Assembly (NCBI GenBank): GCA_959347315.1
Contig: OY365814.1
Coordinates: 1,430,033 to 1,494,032, forward strand
Direction: 5' to 3'
From: Bimastos eiseni
Taxonomy: Eukaryota; Annelida; Clitellata; Crassiclitellata; Lumbricidae
Length of the DNA: 64,000 bases
In this document: in pieces, positions 56,142 to 64,000 of the stretch
Position numbering within the stretch: the first letter of the stretch is position 1
How the letters are laid out: the number at the start of each line of letters is the position of its first letter
Made by a program: the position numbers and the translations under genes
Notes under the pieces: generated by a model
Database searches by the model: none
What the model was told of the DNA's origin: nothing
What the model saw: the letters and a program-made list of their open reading frames with translations, nothing else

Positions 56142-56478
56142 TTGCCAACGGATTTCTTGAATTGGTTCTCTTCAATTTGTAACATCGTTGAAATAATTGC
56201 ATCATTAATTGCAAAGAGTTTTTCTGTCAACTGATTCGATTCGTACAGCGACTGAATATATTCAAGTGCTGCTTGTGAATTACACCTGATCCAAACGATT
56301 ACAGTCTGTCCTCTCAGCTGAGAGTTAAGAATTTCTACGCCTTCGTCCTTCAGTTGACTGATGAGTTCATCAGTTCGATGTGACCGTGGTTCGGTTTTGT
56401 TAAGAAGACCTTCGATGTTTTGATGAAGTTGCTGTCTTTCCGTTGTGTCACGAGTCTGCAATTTGACTTTTATTACAA
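56142..56478 (-). CDS. TRADD-N-like exon, immune-type paralogue 2
   Basis: 337 nt, acceptor CTTTAG, donor GTATTA, same phases as 13251-13587. Retains GQTVIVWIRCNSQAALEYI and SLYESNQLTEKL. Confidence 0.7.
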
Positions 56479-57448
56479 CTAAAGTCAAAAACATATTTTG
56501 AATGCCAAATTACTTACTAAGACGTAGATTTAGTTCAAAGCAGTTGAATATAAAAATATATATATATAAATATATATAAGTAATTTAATCTAATGATCGT
56601 ACAAAAGTTATACTGTATCAACTGAGATTTTTGATATCATTAAGGCGAAGATGTGTTTTCTAATCTGCGGATTGTTTTACAACTGCTTCTAATCATTGCA
56701 GTTTCTATTGCTACTCGCAAACTCAAATTAATACTGACCTATTCACGAATCGCGAAGCACAATGAGACATAACCGATTGAGTAATTTGGCGCTTCTCAGC
56801 ATTGAAATAGAGGTTTTCGATCAAATTGATTTTGACAAAATAACAGATGAGTCTCGCATCTGCAAATGCTAGAAAAATTCGCTGGTAACCAGATGCCTTA
56901 AAACTAAACAGGTGTATGTTACAATGTCAACATTTTAAAACTAGCACATGCTACTGCTGACCGCTTTGTTCAAATTAATGTTTTCCTAAAATCTGTTATT
57001 TTGTATAAAAATAGTTCACAAATTATGTTTCATCACTTATTACAGAGCCAAGAACCACTAGCACTGAATGAAATCAAAAATCATTTGTAATATTTGTAAG
57101 TTGTAATTGTATAAATAATTACACAGTACTATGAACGATTTAAAATATACTAGAAAATTAACAAAAGGGGTGCAGACATTAAATCTTGCCCCTGGACGCT
57201 GAAAGCCCTTGTTACGCCACTGTATAGAAGCTAGACCGAAGAATAATGGTGCTGAAGTATAATTTTGAGAGTTTACAAAACAAGCTGCCATCTTGGGCCG
57301 TTCGACAAAAATGTTTCTATTGTTGTCGTCGCTGTTGATGCTTCTGCTGTTGTTGATGGTGTTGATGACTGTTGTTAGTTTTGTTGTTGATGCTGCAGAT
57401 GGTTATTATTGTTTTAGATAATCGTTAAATAAATTTTGAATTGTAAAC

Positions 57449-57736
57449 CTCCTCCGCTTTCTAGGATTCTTGCCACGGTCTTTTGGTTTGTTCGTCGAAG
57501 ACATCTCACAAAATCTGAATATTTCGACTTGTCCATGGACCTCACAATCCACAACAGTTCGACGTTCTTATTTCTGTTTGAACGTTGTCGTTGAATCAAG
57601 TGACTCTTTTCCTTCGTCATGCAGTGAGCGGATAACATCGAAGTTAATAATTCGTCATTCGGTTGAATATTATGCAAGAAAAACTCTACGTTGTTTCTAA
57701 TAACTGGCGATATTTTATTGGTTTTTCCATAAAAAT
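57449..57736 (-). CDS. CARD exon, immune-type paralogue 2
   Basis: 288 nt, acceptor ATATTTTAG, donor GTTTAC, phase 1 to 1. Retains NIQPNDELLTSMLSAHCMTK, NVELLWIVRSMDKSKYSDF and CLRRTNQKTVARILESGG. Confidence 0.8.
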
Positions 57737-58189
57737 CTAAAATATAGAATGTTATCATTACTTTTGAATAGCGCTAATATAGAACAATGTTTTATCGATA
57801 GCAAGACAATTTTAGGTTAGCATAAACATCTGCGGATGTAGGATGAGAAAGAAGTGATTGAGTTGATTTAACTCGAAAAATAACATCCAAACCTAGATAA
57901 AACCAAGATAAAATTATTGTCAGACTCTTATAAATGCAAATGCATGTACATAATCTATTTCAACGGTGTCTCACAAGGCATCAATTATAGCTAGAAGACA
58001 TTATTTGCACATTTCTGTTGAGCCTGATGGAACTACCTTCCGGTGTTTCACTACAGAATGTGGTTCTGAATAATCTGGAAATATGTTTCGGCGCCACAAA
58101 GAAAATTCGCTAAAATTGCTGAATTTTTTTATTGTTCTCAGCAGAGAGAACTGGATATTATGTACGGCATGGAGACAATCATGCAATAG

Positions 58190-58462
58190 ATGCGACTGGC
58201 TAATGTCGTCGAAGAGGCAATTCTGAAGAGCACGCCAGAGGTGATGATGTTAATGACGTCGACGACGACGATGACGATGAAGTCGACGACGACGATGATG
58301 GTGGTGATGATAGTGATGATGATGATGATGGCGATGATGATGATGATGACATCAGCCTGCAATCCTGAAGGAACCCATTTGATTCATATTGCTGAGAATT
58401 CCCCAAGTAAAATGTCTGGATCAATAGCTAACCAGATTGCTAACGATGATGATGACACTTAG
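58190..58462 (+). other. Met/Thr-rich ORF over GATGAC microsatellite, copy 2
   Basis: Counterpart of 15498-15788, 18 nt shorter. Flanks MRLANVVEEAILKS and ENSPSKMSGSIANQ are preserved. Confidence 0.2.
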
Positions 58463-59459
58463 AAATTTGTTATATTAGGTATGCAGACGTTTCATCCCCG
58501 GACGATTCATAAAGTGATGACGATGAAGACCAAGACGACATTATAGGACATTTTCAACGACAGGATGTTTTATCACCAATAATTATTAATGTTTTATTGC
58601 TCCAATACTTCGTAGCAATTCTTTCTTCATGCCACTACTTTAACCACTAATTTCTCAATGTTAGCAGTGCAACTGAATGTTGACACGTCTCACATTTTAC
58701 TTGATGTAATTATGATATCAGTCTTACGCCTAATTAGCAGAGTAAATTAAAGTTAACACCTTGTCACCCCGTGCTCTCAGTTATTTGAACTATAGCGACC
58801 GTCATGATGAAAATCCTCAAATGCTTTCCATCCGACATCATGTCTCTTAATTCTGCCAGATTTAGTCCGTTTTTAAAAGTATTTTATCCATTTTTAACTA
58901 TAATGGGCTTCAGGTGGCAGGCAACCTAATCGTTTTCCTAATCGCTGCCCCAACGACTTCGTTAATTGCATTAAGTAACCAGACACTATCAGCTCAACTG
59001 TAGTAGGCTCTAATGGACGCCAGCGATAGAGGAACGTAAAGTGACAGAGAATATGAGGTAAACAGGATGTAGATGATCGAGGACAGCGACATTAAGGTTA
59101 TTGCGTACCCTACGGCGTTATTGCACTTAGCTTAGTTTTAGCTTAGATGTTGTTTTACAATAGTTTTTACTTTTTCCTTATGCATTGGTACATTATAAAT
59201 GTACCTATTAGCCTATTTTGGTTAACTAATATTAATTAGTAAACGTCGCGGAATGTTTACCTATAATGAATACTATTTTGGCAAACATTATTGTTTCACT
59301 TCTCTCTACGATGAAGCCACGGGGGTAATTTGCATGGAGGGTAATTTTCCTAGGGGTTATAAACCGGTGGTTATTGGTCAGGGTTAATGTGTGGGGGTGA
59401 TTGCTGAGGAGTTTTAAGCTAGAATCTTCATAGCCATATAATGCTGTAGAGAAGATCAG

Positions 59460-60240
59460 TGCCCTAACTAGTCTTTTTTCGTGTCTATACTCACAGGCTT
59501 GCCCTTATATACCTTTCCCAGTCCATTCATTGCAGTTTTCTCCATCGCTATACTACGCTCTATTTCCATATCACACTTTCCATCTTTTGCTACTAATGCT
59601 CCCAGGAATGTGAAGTTAGTTACCACCTCTATTTTCTCTCCATCTATCTCATAACTGAGACTGTTGTCATGATCTTTGTCTTATTTATTTTTAAGTATAG
59701 GCCGGCCTGCTCGCTTTCTCTCTTCACCATTTTTATCAGTTCTGCCACATCTTCTTTCAATCCAGCTAGTAGTATTGTGTCATCTGCAGGCCTTAGATTA
59801 TTCAGTGTCCTTCCATGTGTTTTTACTCATTCAGTTGACCCTAAAAAGACTTCTATTTCCGCCCTTTCTGCGAACAAGTTGAATAGAGATTGGACATGAT
59901 GCACCCCAGCCTCAGCCCGTTCTTGATTTTAAATTTATCAGTGTCTCCAAATTTCTGTTCGAATTACCGCCACCTGGTCTTCATACAATCCATTAGGTAT
60001 ATGTATCAAGTGTTTCGGTATTCCCATCTCTATCACAGTTTTCCACATCAATGCGTAGTTTATGCAGCTCCTAATTTTGTTGAATATATCTGCGGAATTG
60101 AGCCGAGAAGCAGTCATGCCACTGAACGCATACTAATTAAATATAACACGCACATAGCTTTATTGATGCCGGGGAAATTAAATGTGTCGCTTCATTTACC
60201 TGCCTTTACTCCAGCTAATTGTTGTTAATTAGTAGCTGTA
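59460..60240. mobile_element. Possible LINE-derived sequence
   Basis: Plus-strand frames in this stretch read like broken, probably antisense or degenerate, retroelement text, such as the 'cagccgt.ttgatttt' region near 59905-59930. No diagnostic motif survives. It is absent from the matching place in paralogue 1. Confidence 0.2.
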
Positions 60241-60301
60241 ACATTTTAATATATATACTTATATACATACACATATATAAATATATTGTCATAATAGTAC
60301 A

Positions 60302-60860
60302 CTGACGGTCGTTATTTGTCTAAGTAATGCTTTAAGAGTTAAGAATATATTTAGTAACAGAATAGTATACAGCCTGAACAAACATGAATAGAACGGCGAA
60401 CGAACAGAACCAGCGGTAACAGCAACACGGTTGGCCTCACAAGGCTCGAAACAGCGAGCGACAGTTGATTTCAAGCAAGGCATTCGCCAAAACGTCTTAA
60501 CCATACAACTAGGGACTAGGGCCTTCTTTACTTAATTACATGAGGCAAACAGCAACGGGCTGATACGTCTCGTCACGAGAAATCGGGTCCCATCTCTAAA
60601 GACATTCCTACAAGCGACTTGTGATATAGTCAAGCGAACACATACGCTATGCGCCTACAGCCGTATACCTCTGTGCACAATCGTCCATCCTACTATTAGG
60701 CCTAGAACGTCCGACGGCGCTTACGATAGCCGTTAATGTATTCAATCGTCCAATACGACTTTAAGCTGACCGTATGCCTGCTATAAATATATGGACCTTA
60801 GTCCATGCTACATCGAAGACACGTACGTACGTCTCAAGGACGCATGTACTGTTCCTAACA
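60302..60860. repeat. Conserved non-coding block with TATA-like box, copy 2
   Basis: Counterpart of 16969-17530. The short minus ORF (60289-60504) is open in both copies, while the plus ORF of copy 1 has a TAG here. Confidence 0.35.
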
Positions 60861-61150
60861 TTTTACTAATATATACATATATATATATATTATGTAGAAC
60901 CTAATTATTGTAGTTGAACATGAGTTAATTTGCTTGTTATCTAAAGAGTTATTTAATCGTCATTTTCCATTACAAAGTTAGAGCAAAACGATTATAAATC
61001 GCTTCTTTGCATTTATTGAATAATTAAACTGCTATGTGATGAATCGTCCGGGGATGAAACGACCTAGAATCAATTATTTAATCAAAGCAATCGCTTGTAA
61101 GTGAGGTAAAACAGCTTGATCATAGTACCTGGATGACAATGACATCTTAC

Positions 61151-61337
61151 CTTTCAGATATCTCCAGATTTTCTTTTTGAACCGGCGTTTGGTTATTCTT
61201 CGATTGAAGCAAACGTCGACTGATATGAGAGATCTAATGACAGCTTCGTCTCTCTGCTTTGACGAGGAATTCAACACCCAATGCAGATAGGACTTTTGCA
61301 AGATTATATCCAATACCTCCAATGGAAGTGCGTACAA
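61151..61337 (-). CDS. F-box-like exon, immune-type paralogue 2
   Basis: 187 nt, acceptor CCTATTCAG, donor GTAAGATG, phase 0 to 1. Begins LYALPLEVLDIILQKSYLHW and is nearly unchanged from copy 1, which argues for constraint. Confidence 0.65.
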
Positions 61338-61663
61338 CTGAATAGGAAACAGATGCATATTAACAATGGTAGATTAAATGTATGGTGTTTCAATTAGTAT
61401 ACCCAGTATGTCAAGGGATTATAAATATGTAAATTAACCTATTATGTAGGCCTACTCAACTAGTAAAAGATATTTTGAGCAATTCCGATTAAGATGAAAC
61501 TATGACTTTCATAGCGCTGTTGTCACATTGCACAAAGCATCGGTTGATGCTCACCTCTCGTTACAATGCCATCGCTGTCGCTTCAAGCAAAATCGTCAAA
61601 GATTTCATAATGGTGTAAACCTTGATACTATTTCTGTGGATATAGAAGAGTACACAGTCTTAC

Positions 61664-61722
61664 CATTGCATTATAAGTAGTATCATTAAGTTTCTCTTTT
61701 CCAAACCGCCAACTTTGCAGAT
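61664..61722 (-). CDS. 59-nt upstream exon, immune-type paralogue 2
   Basis: Donor GTAAGA, phase 0 end. Frame LQSWRFGKEKLNDTTYNAM aligns with copies 1 and 3. Confidence 0.5.
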
Positions 61723-61794
61723 CTTCAAAAAACACGATTTCAATATTATAAGATTCGTGATTTCTCGTTTTCAAAACATTGAGGTTTATCTTGT

Positions 61795-61880
61795 TACGAT
61801 GATGTCGATGACGGTGATGATGATGATGATGATGATGATGACGATGACGATGACGGTGACGGTGACGGTGACGGTGATGG

Positions 61881-61919
<39 letters not shown>

Positions 61920-61980
61920 AGATGACGATGACGATGACGGTGGTTGTGGTGACGGTGACGGTGACGATGACGATGATATT
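61795..61980 (+). repeat. GATGAC/GGTGAC microsatellite
   Basis: Nearly pure GAT/GAC/GGT triplet array of about 185 bp. Confidence 0.95.
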
Positions 61981-62429
61981 ATTATCATCTTAAACTTTTC
62001 ACGGAACTCTTTCGATTCAAAAGTGTGACGAGGTGCACAATTCTTGACCCTGGATGATCAGCCCCAACCCCTCAAATATCAGTTTACTCTAATTCTTATC
62101 CCAACGATCTCCAGCTATGCAATTAAACAGGTATAATGCCTTAGGCTTTCTCTACAGTTCTGTGACGAACCCACTTCCTCACAATTGTAGGCTTATGCTC
62201 AGATTTTAAAAGAAAGTAATGGTGAAATAAAGTTAACTACCGTCCTTTTCCGATTAGCATAATACAAACTTGCAGGCAACAAGATCATCTGCGCAATTTT
62301 TTACATATATTATTTTCATCTAAACTTGATTTCAACTTACTCGCTAAATATGTTTACACTAACTTCAGTCAAAAATTAAAAATATTCATTTATTTTGTGA
62401 TTTTCTTACTTTTGTACGTTTATTAGTTT

Positions 62430-62580
62430 AAATTGGCTGCGCTTAGTAGCGGAAGTATTCAGGAAGTAGGACTGCCCAGTAGTGTTACCTCTAAGCTGTG
62501 CGCATGTGCGCGCGCACACGGGTCGCGAAGGCAGCGCGCACAAGAATTTAGTTTGCGCACACACATGTTTTTCTCGAAAG
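62430..62580. repeat. CG-rich GTGCGCGC repeat, copy 2
   Basis: The reverse complement resembles 38405-38515: both contain 'gcacagcttagaggg/t' preceded by a run of CACGCGC-type sequence and an 'aaattttgtg/ttcttgtg' block. Confidence 0.4.
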
Positions 62581-62664
62581 CAAATAGACCTATTAAGAAG
62601 AACTGTAAACCAATACAAATAAATTGAAGGCTATTTACAATGACGTATAATGCAATATATCAGC

Positions 62665-63850
62665 TGCTCAAGGGAGCCGTTCACATATTATATAACGCAT
62701 AAAATCGCAATTTTTGACCCACACCTTACCCCTAATGACGTTATATAACAGCAGACGCGACCCCCCCGCCCCTATATTACATAACAGATACGCTACCTAC
62801 ACCCATACCCCACCCCAGTCTATAAGCACATTAAAAGACATACAATCGACATAATTGTATTGCACAATTTGACACTTTTATAACAATACGATGTTAGTTA
62901 GCACTTCAATAGTAGTGATAATTGTCTTCATCCATTTCAAGAACTGTAGTAAAAAATCATCATACACCCAATTAACTATGTAACAAAAGCTATCTTAAAA
63001 TTGCGTACTCTCTCGTGCCAATGATGATTAGACCGGATGTATGGAGCTCCTCTGCATCTTAATATACGGACTTTTAATGGCGCTATATTCACTTGTATTA
63101 ATTATGGCAACTAATTGGGTAGTCGACGATTGTCACCATTTATCTACATGTAGGCCTACTAAAACAGCATGATAATACATGGTAGTGAAGTACATCCTAT
63201 TTAAAAGCACTATTTTAGTTTCCCTCCTGTTTTGCACTAGAAATGAGCATTACAATATCACACAGAATGGATTGGTTTAATATTGCACAGTCAGGTATTT
63301 ATCGATAGATTTGCGGTGCAACATTACTCTACCTATTTAATAGTGTATGATGTATACAGAGTGTATACTAAAACTACAATTGGGTATCTAAGCAAACATA
63401 AACTATGTACACATACTATAGGAAACGAAATCAAACATTATGATAATACCTACCAAAATAATTGCTTCAAGTGAATTAATTTTAATTTAAGCCAAAATCA
63501 AAACAAAGCACACAGAATTGAATTTTAAAGCGTTTAAAGCTATGCACAGGAAATTGTTAAAATAGGAAATTGTTAAAAGTGGATTTGTAAATATAAAAAA
63601 ATAAGTAGGAATGCAAGGTTGCAACTAATGGTGTTAGTTTTGGTTCACAACGTATTGTGAACTTCGATTAAACAATGAAGGTCCGTGGTACATGGAATTT
63701 CCAATTGGCAAGCACACAGGCAAAATGGCATAAGCTGAAATAAGTTTGTTATATAACAAAACCTTCAACCTAACCCCACCCGATACAATATAACGCTAAC
63801 AAAACCGGAACCCACCCACCTACCTCTTGAGCGTTATAGGAGTGGTCAGA
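62665..63850. other. Terminal region with TATATAACG-type element ends
   Basis: 'gttcacatattatataacgc' near 62680 and 'atacaatataacgctaac' and 'gagcgttatagg' near 63785-63840 look like ends or subterminal repeats of a DNA element with CCCCACCC-rich flanks. No coding frame recognised. The last 150 bp hold nothing I can name. Confidence 0.25.
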
Positions 63851-64000
63851 TTTTGACACGCTAAAATGATAAATTACCCAAGTTCTTAAGCATGCTACCT
63901 TCGAATCACTTGTTTTAGTCGCTTTCCAAAACTTTATCTCAAACTTCAAAATCTAACGTAGGCCAATGTCACTATTTACATTTAATGTTATACATTATCA

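Noticed and set aside
61715..61993. ORFs of Met/Thr/Val or poly-Ser
   Set aside because: Six-frame translation of a GATGAC microsatellite.
1..64000. tRNA, rRNA or mitochondrial insert
   Set aside because: No cloverleaf or conserved rRNA blocks were seen on reading; a tRNAscan or Infernal run would be decisive.

Overview
This 64 kb window is nuclear DNA of an intron-rich animal. Reading frames are split into short exons with GT/AG junctions. Simple repeats are abundant (TTA, AATC, ACTC, GACT, GAT/GAC), along with LINE, piggyBac, hAT-like and MULE-like debris. The word AGGCCTA recurs in non-coding DNA, as in many marine invertebrate genomes. A marine invertebrate is my best guess (deuterostome favoured, lophotrochozoan not excluded); no species can be named. 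I see no bacterial genes, rRNA, tRNA or CRISPR.

Two kinds of protein gene stand out. (1) A minus-strand, death-fold/immune-type gene present as two paralogues, about 11.3-18.5 kb and 54.2-61.7 kb, with a third decayed copy at about 2.7-5.6 kb. I could chain four exons in matching phase: a 59-nt exon, an F-box-like exon (187 nt), a CARD exon (288 nt) and a TRADD-N-like exon (337 nt). A single-exon NHL-like beta-propeller follows on the same strand; its junction to the chain is unresolved. (2) Between the two paralogues, on the plus strand (27.7-48.7 kb), lies a P5B-type (ATP13A-like) transport ATPase. About fifteen consecutive N-terminal exons are readable, including the PPALP and DKTGT signatures. 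The N domain, most of the P domain and TM7-8 are not found. The C-terminal tail exons occur twice, once before and once after the last two membrane exons, so the locus looks rearranged.

Region by region: 0-9 kb holds dispersed repeats, a LINE RT fragment, the decayed third paralogue, a possible hAT element and a complete MULE-type MITE. 9-18.5 kb is immune paralogue 1. 18.6-24.6 kb is transposon-rich: a tandem array with YY1-like motifs, a decayed PIN-like/Cys-rich element ORF, and a piggyBac element with exact TIRs and TTAA duplications whose empty site survives in three paralogous repeats. 24.6-27.7 kb is mostly featureless apart from a LINE end. 27.7-48.7 kb is the ATPase locus, its introns filled with microsatellites and LINE pieces. 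48.7-52.1 kb holds a perfect 41-bp-arm palindrome, a second MULE-type MITE and a small hydrophobic-start ORF. 52.1-61.7 kb is immune paralogue 2. 61.7-64 kb has repeats and no gene I can support.

The two paralogous segments are clearly diverged over the genes, but a block of about 1.95 kb (9285-11230 and 52153-54098) shows no difference by eye and keeps a constant offset of 42,868. This suggests recent gene conversion or recent duplication inside an older one.
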